From assembly GCF_900177325.1 (NCBI RefSeq), contig NZ_FXBL01000004.1, positions 3,658,001 to 3,722,000 of the forward strand: 64,000 nucleotides of DNA, written 5' to 3'. Made by a program: the position numbers and the translations under genes. Every line of letters starts with the position of its first letter. Within the stretch, counting starts at the first letter, position 1. The DNA comes from Mesorhizobium australicum. GTDB taxonomy: Bacteria > Pseudomonadota > Alphaproteobacteria > Rhizobiales > Rhizobiaceae. A model generated the notes under the pieces. The model ran no database searches. It had not been told where the DNA came from and was given only the letters and a program-made list of their open reading frames with translations. This document shows positions 34,490 through 41,595 of this stretch, in pieces.

Positions 34490-34834
34490 ATGACGCGTTT
34501 GCTTCCCCCGCTGCACGAAGGCCATGCACCGATTTTCCTGCACCTCGCCTTCGACGAGGCTCTCGAAGCCTATGACGAATGGGGCCTTGCCCAGCCTGAG
34601 CCCACCGTGGAATTCGAGGGCCTACAGGTCCCGATCAGCTCGCTGTTCGGCCGGATGCGCTCCTGCACCGACATCCTGCCCGGCCGGGTGGTCGACCGCG
34701 TGAGCGAGCTTCTCGGCCCCGGCTGTGTCACGGGCTCCAGCCCCACCTACGCCGAGGCGGCGGTCGCCATGCGCGCGATCTGCGTTGAGCGGCTCAAGGG
34801 CGGCGTGCCTCTGCGCCTTGCGATGTCGAATTGA
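34490..34834 (+). CDS. Uncharacterised 114-residue protein
   Basis: A 114-residue soluble protein starting MTRLLPPLHEGHAPIFLHLAFDEALEAYDEWG and including VPISSLFGRMRSCTDILPGRVVDRVSELLGPG and YAEAAVAMRAICVERLKGG. The family is not recognised. The GAGGAG ribosome site six bases before the ATG and the balanced codon use support a real gene. It lies second in a run of three small plus-strand genes behind a FixK box, so a microaerobic role is possible. Two Cys residues (one near 58, one near 97) are present without a metal motif. Confidence 0.65.
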   Translation: MTRLLPPLHEGHAPIFLHLAFDEALEAYDEWGLAQPEPTVEFEGLQVPISSLFGRMRSCTDILPGRVVDRVSELLGPGCVTGSSPTYAEAAVAMRAICVERLKGGVPLRLAMSN

Positions 34835-34848
34835 CGGAAAGAGCAGTC

Positions 34849-35007
34849 ATGTCGGCAATTGATCGATCCAACAGTCCGCCCCGCGGCCGCGCCGCCCAGC
34901 GGACCATTGCCGAGCGCGCCCTGCCCGCTGCGGTCGGCACCCTGCCTTATCTCATGTTCTTTGTGTCGATCGGCTTCGCGACCGGCATTATCCTGGGTCT
35001 CTTCTGA
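34849..35007 (+). CDS. Small single-span membrane protein (52 residues)
   Basis: A 52-residue protein, shorter than usual gene-finding limits. It has a basic N-terminus (MSAIDRSNSPPRGRAAQRTIAERALPA) followed by one membrane helix (VGTLPYLMFFVSIGFATGII) that runs to the end. GGAAAG lies eight to ten bases before the ATG. It starts 14 bases after the preceding stop, so the two are likely co-transcribed. Small single-span proteins of this type often accompany respiratory complexes, but no specific family is recognised. Confidence 0.5.
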   Translation: MSAIDRSNSPPRGRAAQRTIAERALPAAVGTLPYLMFFVSIGFATGIILGLF

Positions 35008-35115
35008 ATCTGCGATGCCCGAGATGAGAACGGTTCACCGTTGGATCGCGCAGGCTCAAACCGCTCGCGCGCCGGCAGGTGAAACGATGTCCAAGCCGGA
35101 CAGACGTCCCCAGGA

Positions 35116-35565
35116 TCAGGCGAGGATCTGATGCGCCGGGGGCAGGTCGTCGTTGGCTGCATCCCGCATCTCGGCGAGGCTGCGTTTGTCCAGCACTTCG
35201 GCGATTGCCTGGCGAACGTCGAGCATGATGTGACGGACCTGGCATGTGGCCTCGTCGCAGTCGTCGCAGGCCTGGTATTGCGTGCGGCTGGCGCAAGGGA
35301 TCGGCGCCAACGGACCGTCGAGGACACGCACCACATGACCGACCTTGATCTCGGTCGCAGGACGCGCGAGGCGGTAGCCGCCATCCTTGCCCTTCCGGCT
35401 CTGGACGAAACCGGCATTGCGCAGTTCGCTCAGAATGGCGTCCAGGAACTTCTTCGGAATATTCTGGTCGCGGGCGATCTCGTTGACGAATGCCAAATCC
35501 CCGACCGGCAGCTTCGCGAGATACACGAGCGCCTTGAGGCCGTATTTGCCTTTTCTGGTGAGCAT
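35116..35565 (-). CDS. Rrf2-family iron-sulfur transcription regulator
   Basis: A 149-residue winged-helix regulator. The N-terminal HTH is MLTRKGKYGLKALVYLAKLP...FVNEIARDQNIPKKFLDAILSELRNAGFVQSRKGKDGGYRLARP in family order, with the GKDGGYRLARP wing typical of Rrf2. The effector region has four Cys: CASRTQYQACDDCDEATC. IscR, NsrR and RirA coordinate a cluster with three such Cys, so iron-sulfur or nitric-oxide sensing is likely. The start at 35565 matches the family's usual beginning. Which subfamily it belongs to cannot be set from spacing alone. Confidence 0.85.
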   Translation of the reverse strand: MLTRKGKYGLKALVYLAKLPVGDLAFVNEIARDQNIPKKFLDAILSELRNAGFVQSRKGKDGGYRLARPATEIKVGHVVRVLDGPLAPIPCASRTQYQACDDCDEATCQVRHIMLDVRQAIAEVLDKRSLAEMRDAANDDLPPAHQILA

Positions 35566-35800
35566 TTCCGATGCTTTTCTGGCTCGCCGCCTGACGTGCT
35601 GCGGTCTGACTGGCGCCTTCGCACGGCGAATCCCAGCAGGCACCTAAGACAATAACGAATAAATTCTACTGACTTTATAAACAAGCCCGGAAAAATTGAT
35701 TTTCCGTTATTTGCTTCGTGTCATTTGCATGAACTGGGATGAAGGACGAGGCCGCACGGCAGGTAACAAAGCTCCTGCGCACGCTTGGCACGTAACTTCA

Positions 35801-35825
35801 GGCGCCGCGCTGTGGGCGCGGCGCC
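35801..35825 (-). terminator. GC-rich hairpin after the beta-helix gene
   Basis: GGCGCCGCGC (35801-35810), loop TGTGG, GCGCGGCGCC (35816-35825): a perfect 10-base stem 37 bases beyond the stop of the minus-strand beta-helix gene. It lacks a good T-tract on the minus strand, so it could be a weak or Rho-assisted terminator. Confidence 0.45.
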
Positions 35826-35861
35826 TGTCGATCAGGCAAGCAGAGTGCTTGCTCTATCCGC

Positions 35862-36758
35862 TTACAGCGGGTTCACGTAGTCGCCCGAGACGGACGTGCA
35901 ATTCAACAGGCCGAGCGCCGTGCCCAGCAGGCCGGTTCCCAGGATGGTGTTGTCACGCGACGCCCCGTTGAGGATGAGACCGTCGCCGCAGCGAAGCCCC
36001 GCCTCACCCGCGATCAGGTTGCCGTCCATCACGATGGTGTTTCCAAAGATGGTATTGTGGGCACCGTTCTGGTTCCAGATGCCGCGCCGGGCGCCGCTTC
36101 CGGCCTTTGCGAGGTTGCGCACGATGTTGCTGCCGACCGTGCTCGCGCTCGAATTCTCGGTGCGAATGCCATAAGCGTTGCCGTTGGTGGTCGCGGTAGC
36201 GGTGACGCCGTCGACCAGATTGCCGTTGATGTCGACGTCGCCGCTGACATTGATGCCGTGGAAATCCGTCAGGGCAGGAATCGTGCTGCCGCCCGTCGAG
36301 ATGACCTCGTTATTGCGGACGGACGAGCCGTCGCCGCTGACGAAGATGCCGGTCTGCCTGTTGAAGTCCAGCACGTTGCTTTCGACCCGGTAGGCGCCGT
36401 CCGAAAGCTGCACGCCGGTGCGCCAGCCGCGGATACCACAGTTGCGAACTATGACATTGTTCCGTCCGGTCGCACTTATCCCGACCGCGGTGTTGCTCGC
36501 GCCGGCCGCGAGATTGCCGAGCTTGAAGTTGTTGCAGTCGATGGTGACGTTGTTGACGGTGACGGTGATGCCGGCGCCCGACGCGAGGTTCGTGGGCAGG
36601 TGCTGCTTCATGCAATACACGCCTTGGGTGCTGATGGTCGCCGGAACCGACGTAATGTTGGTACACTCGGTAATCTCAGCCGCCGCGGGGGAGGCGTAGA
36701 TGACACCAACAAGAATTCCAAGACCGACCGCATTTCGTATGTATGCAAACATTCTCAT
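35862..36758 (-). CDS. Secreted right-handed beta-helix protein
   Basis: A 298-residue exported protein. The start at 36758 (GGAGGAG upstream) gives a signal peptide ending ASPAAA-EITE. The mature protein is Asn/Gly/Thr-rich with repeating parallel beta-helix rungs: ITVTVNNVTIDCNNFKLGN, NNVIVRNCGIRGWRTGVQLSDGAYRVESN, GIFVSGDGSSVRNNEVIS and NTIFGNTIVMDGN. This is the right_handed_parallel_beta_helix type found in pectate-lyase-like and surface proteins. No catalytic motif is clear. It stands alone beside an AT-rich region, which may indicate acquisition. Confidence 0.75.
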   Translation of the reverse strand: MRMFAYIRNAVGLGILVGVIYASPAAAEITECTNITSVPATISTQGVYCMKQHLPTNLASGAGITVTVNNVTIDCNNFKLGNLAAGASNTAVGISATGRNNVIVRNCGIRGWRTGVQLSDGAYRVESNVLDFNRQTGIFVSGDGSSVRNNEVISTGGSTIPALTDFHGINVSGDVDINGNLVDGVTATATTNGNAYGIRTENSSASTVGSNIVRNLAKAGSGARRGIWNQNGAHNTIFGNTIVMDGNLIAGEAGLRCGDGLILNGASRDNTILGTGLLGTALGLLNCTSVSGDYVNPL

Positions 36759-37120
36759 TTCACCGCTCCTCCAAGAGCAATCTTGCTTTGACTCCCTCCG
36801 ACGACTCCCACAACGCAATTATATTATCATCTAGTACAGAGTTGCGCGAGAGAACAGTTAGATTTGAATATTATTAACTTCGGTTAATATTAACGCTTGT
36901 TAACGAATTGCGAGGAATCGACATCCGGCAGTTCGTCGGTCGCACAACCGGTCAGTCGCCTTGAAAGATGAAATGCCCCGCACGGCGGCGTCATTTGCCG
37001 GAGCCGCGGCCCGCGCCATGTAGAGGGAGAACGTCACGACTCGGCCGCCTCGCGATGCACGCGAGCGACAACGCCTGAAGTCGGGCAGTCCGACAAATCG
37101 TCGGCCAATTGGTTTGATTC
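36759..37120. other. AT-rich gene-free region with UUCG-loop hairpin
   Basis: A 362-base stretch between the beta-helix gene and the tRNA with no supported gene. The left 140 bases are very AT-rich and include the promoter of the minus-strand gene. A hairpin TATTAAC-TTCG-GTTAATA lies at 36872-36889 with the stable UUCG tetraloop. The right half returns to normal GC. A small RNA is possible but not supported. Confidence 0.35.
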
Positions 37121-37196
37121 TGGTGGGCCCGGAGGGACTCGAACCCCCAACCAAGCGGTTATGAGCCGCCGGCTCTAACCATTGAGCTACAGGCCC
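37121..37196 (-). tRNA. tRNA with CAU anticodon, probably tRNA-Ile2
   Basis: A 76-base tRNA including encoded CCA. The acceptor stem pairs GGGCCTG with CGGGCCC, the D stem pairs GCTC with GAGC, and the anticodon arm is GGCGG-CTCATAA-CCGCT. The T arm is GGGGG-TTCGAGT-CCCTC. The anticodon is CAT. The variable loop TTGGT and the stem sequence look like isoleucine tRNA (CAU, lysidine-modified) rather than initiator or elongator methionine tRNA. Identity Ile2 versus Met is a judgement. Confidence 0.85.
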
Positions 37197-37320
37197 CACG
37201 GCGGCTGGATTAGTGACTTTTGCCGCTTCGCACAAGCAGGCCTGGGCTCACGCCGCAGATTTGCCTTAGAACCGCGCGAACACCCTTCCGCATAGGGGCA
37301 GAAACGACCACGGAGCCATC

Positions 37321-38046
37321 ATGAAGAAATCCACTCTCAAGGCCGCGCTTGCGGCGCTTGCGTTGCCGGCATTCGCGCATTCGGCCGCTTTCGCCCAGGA
37401 GGCGCCGCGACCCGCGCCGCGAATCGTCGTCACCGGCCAGGGCGAGGCGGCGATCGCTCCCGACATGGCGGTGCTGACGCTGGGCGTAATGCGCCAGGCC
37501 GACACCGCGCGCGCGGCTCTCGACGCAGCGAACGCGGCGATGGCCGAGGTTACGGCGGCGATGAAGGCGGAAGGGGTAGCCGATCGCGACCTGCAGACCT
37601 CCAACTTCTCCATTTCGCCGGTCTACGCCTACCCGACCTCCGACCAGCAGGGCCAGCCGCCGAAAATCACCGGCTACGAGGTCAACAACACGCTCACGGT
37701 GCGCCTGCGCGAGATCGCCAAGGTCGGCACCGTGCTCGACAAGGCGGTGACGCTCGGCGTCAACCAGGGCGGCGGCATCTCCTTCACCAATGACGATCCG
37801 TCCGCGGCCCTCACCGAGGCCCGCATCAAGGCGATCAAGAATGCGACGGCCAAGGCCAAGACCCTTGCCGAAGCGGCAGGCGTCGGGCTCGGCAAGGTGA
37901 TCGAGATCTCGGAACAGAGCTACATGCCCCAGGCCGTTCCCTATGCGATGAAGGTCCGCGACGCCGCGGCAGCGAGCGTTCCGGTCGAGGCCGGCGAGAA
38001 CGCTTACCGGGTCGACGTCAACGTCACCTTCGAACTCGGCCAGTAA
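37321..38046 (+). CDS. SIMPL-domain (DUF541) periplasmic protein
   Basis: A 241-residue secreted protein. The signal peptide ends HSAAFAQ. The SIMPL core begins RIVVTGQGEAAIAPDMAVLTLGVM and includes DLQTSNFSISPVYAYP, ITGYEVNNTLTVRLREIAKVGTVLDKAVTLGVNQGGGISF and ARIKAIKNATAKAKTLAEAAGVGLGKVIEI. Family members include BP26/Omp28 of Brucella and are linked to oxidative stress and outer-membrane assembly. CGGAG precedes the ATG. A strong bidirectional terminator follows. Confidence 0.9.
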   Translation: MKKSTLKAALAALALPAFAHSAAFAQEAPRPAPRIVVTGQGEAAIAPDMAVLTLGVMRQADTARAALDAANAAMAEVTAAMKAEGVADRDLQTSNFSISPVYAYPTSDQQGQPPKITGYEVNNTLTVRLREIAKVGTVLDKAVTLGVNQGGGISFTNDDPSAALTEARIKAIKNATAKAKTLAEAAGVGLGKVIEISEQSYMPQAVPYAMKVRDAAAASVPVEAGENAYRVDVNVTFELGQ

Positions 38047-38065
38047 GCGCCGGACACCGCGCACG

Positions 38066-38100
38066 AAAAAAGGCCGGAGGGGTGACCCTCCGGCCTTTTT
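38066..38100. terminator. Bidirectional Rho-independent terminator
   Basis: AAAAAA, then GGCCGGAGGG (38072-38081), loop GTGA, CCCTCCGGCC (38086-38095) and TTTTT. A 10-base GC stem flanked by A and T tracts serves the convergent SIMPL gene and the minus-strand gene at 38117. Confidence 0.9.
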
Positions 38101-38116
38101 GATTTCAGCCTGCGGA

Positions 38117-38488
38117 TCAGTAGATCAGCGGGCAGCCCGGGGCGCGGGCGAAGGACACGCGCACGCGCTCGCCATACTTGCGGCCGCGCACGTCGACCGA
38201 GCGGCGGTCGATGTCGACCACGCGGGCGTGGCGGATACCCATGCGCTCGGCCTTGTTCAGGGCTTGGCCGGCCGAGCAGCCGCGGCGGTGCTCCCAGCGC
38301 CGGTCGTGGCGGCGATCATAGCGGCGGTAGGAATGGCCGCTGTCGCCAAACCAGACGCCGACGCTCGGCCCGTGATGGCCGCCACCGAGACCAAGATAGA
38401 CGCCCGACTGGGCGGAAGCCGGTGCCGCGCCGAGCGCGCCGAGGCCGATGAGAGCGGAAAGGAATGCGGTCTTGAGGAGGTTGGCCAT
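38117..38488 (-). CDS. Small secreted protein with CSxGxAL...APxCPxxY domain (copy 1)
   Basis: A 123-residue exported protein. The signal peptide ends GAAPASAQ. A Gly/His/Arg-rich linker (LGLGGGHHGPSVGVWF, HSYRRYDRRHDRRWEHRR) precedes a C-terminal ~50-residue domain: CSAGQALNKAERMGIRHARV to FARAPGCPLIY. That domain is shared with the 112-residue protein at 46391-46729; both have two Cys at the same positions that could form a disulfide. No established function is known to me. The start at 38488 has GGAG upstream. Confidence 0.75.
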   Translation of the reverse strand: MANLLKTAFLSALIGLGALGAAPASAQSGVYLGLGGGHHGPSVGVWFGDSGHSYRRYDRRHDRRWEHRRGCSAGQALNKAERMGIRHARVVDIDRRSVDVRGRKYGERVRVSFARAPGCPLIY

Positions 38489-38653
38489 GGAAATTCTCCG
38501 TTTGCTGGGGCTTCGCTGAATTTCGATCGCCGAAGCGATTGCACGAAGATGCGCCGGCCGGCCTGAACGACAGCGGAACCTGCCGTTCATCTGTCATTCA
38601 TGGATTACCGCCATGATTCTTATGGATTTTTTCCGGAAAGACGCGCCGGAAGG

Positions 38654-39109
38654 TCACGGCTCGTCGGCAAGCATGTGGTCGAAATAGTCCTCCGGCTCGG
38701 CCAGATCGCTCTCGTTGGCGGTGACTTTGCCCCGCACGGAGATGCCCGCTTTGTGCACCGTGTCGGCGCGGCCCGAGACGAGCGGATGCCACCAGGCAAG
38801 GTCCTGCCCGGTCGCCACCAGCCGGTAGGCACAGGTCGACGGTAGCCAGGGGATCGTGCGCACGTTCTGCGGCGTCAGCTGCACGCAGTCTTCCACTTTC
38901 TTCTGCCGGTTGGCGTAGTCGGTGCAGCGGCACGTGCCGGCATCAAACAAGCGGCAGCCGACGGAGGTGAAGTAGATGTCGCCGGTGTCCTCGTCCTCGA
39001 GCTTGGACAGGCAGCACTTGCCGCAGCCGTCGCACAGCGATTCCCACTGCGCGGCGGTCATCTCCTCGAGGGGAACGGTCTTCCAGAACGGTTGCGACAT
39101 GGCGCGCAT
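38654..39109 (-). CDS. YcgN-family Cys-cluster protein (UPF0260)
   Basis: A 151-residue cytoplasmic protein of the YkgJ/YcgN zinc- or iron-chelating cluster family. The Cys motifs are [41 protein letters not shown] and [12 protein letters not shown], ending [26 protein letters not shown]. This order matches UPF0260 throughout. The biochemical role is unknown; metal binding is expected. The start is 39109 (AGGGGAC upstream) or 39100. Confidence 0.88.
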   Translation of the reverse strand: MRAMSQPFWKTVPLEEMTAAQWESLCDGCGKCCLSKLEDEDTGDIYFTSVGCRLFDAGTCRCTDYANRQKKVEDCVQLTPQNVRTIPWLPSTCAYRLVATGQDLAWWHPLVSGRADTVHKAGISVRGKVTANESDLAEPEDYFDHMLADEP

Positions 39110-39272
39110 GTGTCCCCTGCCATCGTCCGGGTCAAGGCCGGCGCCGCAATTCCGGCGCGCCGCGCCACATCCTCTCCCACAATTCGCCCCGGTTGGATGG
39201 TGGAAGGAACCAAAGCCCCAGCAGAGGGTTTGCGTGCCGAAGGGCCGTCCAATACGGAATAAGGAGTCTGCC

Positions 39273-41417
39273 TTGAACAAGCTCAAAACAAAGATCGCCG
39301 CGGCGACCGCGCTTGGCCTCTTGATGGCCGAAGCAGCACCCGTGGCCTACGCCGCGCAGGCCGGCGGGGAGAACTCGTCCATCGACCGCATCGTCACCGG
39401 CCCGGTTCCCCAGGACACAATACTTCTGGCGCAGGGTGCAGCGGGAAGCTCCGAAGAGAGCGAGCAACTTCTGCCCCGCCAGCGCCAGGAACGCCAGAAC
39501 CAGAAAGCCCGGCAGGCCCAGCCCGAACAGGCGGCGGAGGAACCCGCGCCACGCCGCAAGGGTCAGCGGCAGGATGCTGAACAGCCGGCGGAAGAGGCCC
39601 AGCCGCGCAACAATCGTCGCGCCCAGCAGCCTGCCGAACAGCAGGAAAAACCGGTGATCCGCCGTGCCGAGCCTGAAAAGCCTGCCGAGGCGCCGCCACG
39701 CCGGGAGGCGCAGCCCGCGGAAGAGACACAGCCGCGCAATAACCGCAAGGCGCAGCAGCCGGCCGAACAGGCGGAAGAGCCTGCAGCCCGTCCTGCCAAG
39801 CCCGAGCAGCGCGCTCAGCCGGAACAGCCGGCTGCGAGCAAGGGCGAAGGTCAGGCCTCGCGCGAGGAGCGCCTGCGTCAGCGCCGCGAGGCGCTCAAGA
39901 AGCTTCAACAAGGTCAGGACAACGGCGCCGATACGGGAAGCTCCGAACAGAAGCCGCCCCAGCGCGCCGAACCTGCCCAGCCCGCGCAGCCTGCCCAACC
40001 TTCTCAGGAGGCTGAGCCTCCGCGTCAGGCCCAGCCTGCGCAGCCGGCCGAACCGGCACAGCCTCCCCGCCAGGCGCAACCGGCCGAGCCGCCGGCCGCC
40101 GGCGCCGGTGAGGCGGAGCAGGCCAAGCCCAACGAGACCGATCGCGAGCGCCGCCTGCGCGAACGCCGCGAGGCGCTGCGCAAGCTGCAGGGCGAACAGC
40201 CGGCGGCTGAGGGCGGCACGGTGGAAGGCGGTCCCGCGCGCCAGCCGGGCGCAACGGAGCCCCCGCCCCAGCAGGCGGGCCAGCCCGGCGCCATTGAGGG
40301 CGCGCCCGAGAATGCGGCTCCGATCCTCGACAGCCAGAAGCCGCGTCGCCGCGGCGACGGCCGTCGCGATGTCGGTCAGGGCAACGAACCGGTTGCGCCG
40401 CCGATCGCGCGTTCGCCGACCCCGCCGCCGGCCAATGACGAGGATGCGCAGGCCAATGCGCCGCGTGTGGACGACCTTCCGTCCGTCCGCGACGAACAGG
40501 GCCGCCGCGTCGAAGGTCGTCCACGCCGCTACGAGCGGCCGGAAGGCGCGGACGTGCTGAAGGAGATCGGCAGCCGCGTCATCTTCGAGCTCGGTAACCA
40601 GCTCCTGATCGAGAACAACGATCGTTCCCGTCTCACCCGCGACTCGCGCGACGTCTACTATGAGGAGCTGCCGCGCGGCCGCACCCGCGAGACGATCGTG
40701 CGCCCGAACGGCGTGACCATCGTGACCATCCGCGACCGCTACGGCGAGGTGATCCGTCGTTCGCGCATCATGCCGGATGGCCGCGAATATGTGCTGGTCT
40801 ATGTCGACGAGGACCGGCTTGATCGTGGCGGCCGCGGCGAATGGCGCGATCCGGGCGACGACCTGCCGCCGCTGGTCATCACCATGCCCTACGAGCAGTA
40901 TGTCTTCGACGCCGAGCGGGTCGACTACAACGACGACGAGGCCTATTACGAGTTCCTCGAACAGCCTCCGGTCGAGAAGGTCGAGCGCCTCTATTCGGTG
41001 GACGAGGTGAAGCGGTCGGCCCGCGTGCGCGACAGCGTGCGGCGCATCGACCTCGACACGATCACCTTCGACACCGGCTCGGCTAACATCGACGACAGCC
41101 AGGTGGAAAAGTTGGACGGCGTGGCGAACGCGATGCTGCGCCTCCTGGAAAAGAACCCGGCGGAGACCTTCCTCATCGAAGGCCACACCGACGCGGTCGG
41201 CTCCGATCTGTCGAACCTGACGCTCTCCGACGAGCGCGCCGAGGCAGTTGCCTCGGCCCTCACCGAGGTGTTCCAGGTCCCGGCAGAGAACCTCACCACC
41301 CAGGGCTATGGCGAACAGTATCTGAAGATCGATACGCCGGCGGCCGAGCGCGAGAACCGTCGCGTTGCGATCCGCCGCATCACCCCGCTCGTCGCCCCCG
41401 TGGCGAGCGCGCAGTAG
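39273..41417 (+). CDS. OmpA-family outer-membrane protein with repetitive Pro/Gln/Arg-rich region
   Basis: A 714-residue envelope protein with a TTG start (AAGGAG six bases upstream). The signal peptide ends VAYAAQ. Residues ~60-440 are low-complexity Pro, Gln, Glu, Arg and Ala, with repeats: [14 protein letters not shown] near 110 and [14 protein letters not shown] near 153; [16 protein letters not shown] near 196 and [16 protein letters not shown] near 291. A structured part ([19 protein letters not shown]) precedes the C-terminal OmpA peptidoglycan-binding domain: [43 protein letters not shown] and [10 protein letters not shown]. It likely anchors the outer membrane to the wall through a long disordered spacer. 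Confidence 0.88.
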   Translation: MNKLKTKIAAATALGLLMAEAAPVAYAAQAGGENSSIDRIVTGPVPQDTILLAQGAAGSSEESEQLLPRQRQERQNQKARQAQPEQAAEEPAPRRKGQRQDAEQPAEEAQPRNNRRAQQPAEQQEKPVIRRAEPEKPAEAPPRREAQPAEETQPRNNRKAQQPAEQAEEPAARPAKPEQRAQPEQPAASKGEGQASREERLRQRREALKKLQQGQDNGADTGSSEQKPPQRAEPAQPAQPAQPSQEAEPPRQAQPAQPAEPAQPPRQAQPAEPPAAGAGEAEQAKPNETDRERRLRERREALRKLQGEQPAAEGGTVEGGPARQPGATEPPPQQAGQPGAIEGAPENAAPILDSQKPRRRGDGRRDVGQGNEPVAPPIARSPTPPPANDEDAQANAPRVDDLPSVRDEQGRRVEGRPRRYERPEGADVLKEIGSRVIFELGNQLLIENNDRSRLTRDSRDVYYEELPRGRTRETIVRPNGVTIVTIRDRYGEVIRRSRIMPDGREYVLVYVDEDRLDRGGRGEWRDPGDDLPPLVITMPYEQYVFDAERVDYNDDEAYYEFLEQPPVEKVERLYSVDEVKRSARVRDSVRRIDLDTITFDTGSANIDDSQVEKLDGVANAMLRLLEKNPAETFLIEGHTDAVGSDLSNLTLSDERAEAVASALTEVFQVPAENLTTQGYGEQYLKIDTPAAERENRRVAIRRITPLVAPVASAQ

Positions 41418-41460
41418 CAGATCCCTGCCCCGTCCCCCGATAGGGTGGACAGGACACCTG

Positions 41461-41490
41461 CCCGGCCGGCACCCACCGGCCGGGCTTTTT
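41461..41490 (+). terminator. Rho-independent terminator after the OmpA gene
   Basis: CCCGGCCGG (41461-41469), loop CACCCA, CCGGCCGGG (41476-41484), then CTTTTT. A 9-base GC stem plus T-tract, 43 bases beyond the stop codon. Confidence 0.88.
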
Positions 41491-41595
41491 ATCGATCTCC
41501 TGCCTGAGGAACGATGACCGCAGACGAAGGTCTGGTGTCGGCGCCCTTCTGTCTTTCCGCGTCATCGGCTAGCTTTGGCGCGGAGGAGAATGGAG

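Noticed and set aside
35783..35800. Second sigma-54 promoter (TTGGCACG at about 35785)
   Set aside because: The -24-like element is good but no GC doublet lies ten bases downstream of GG.
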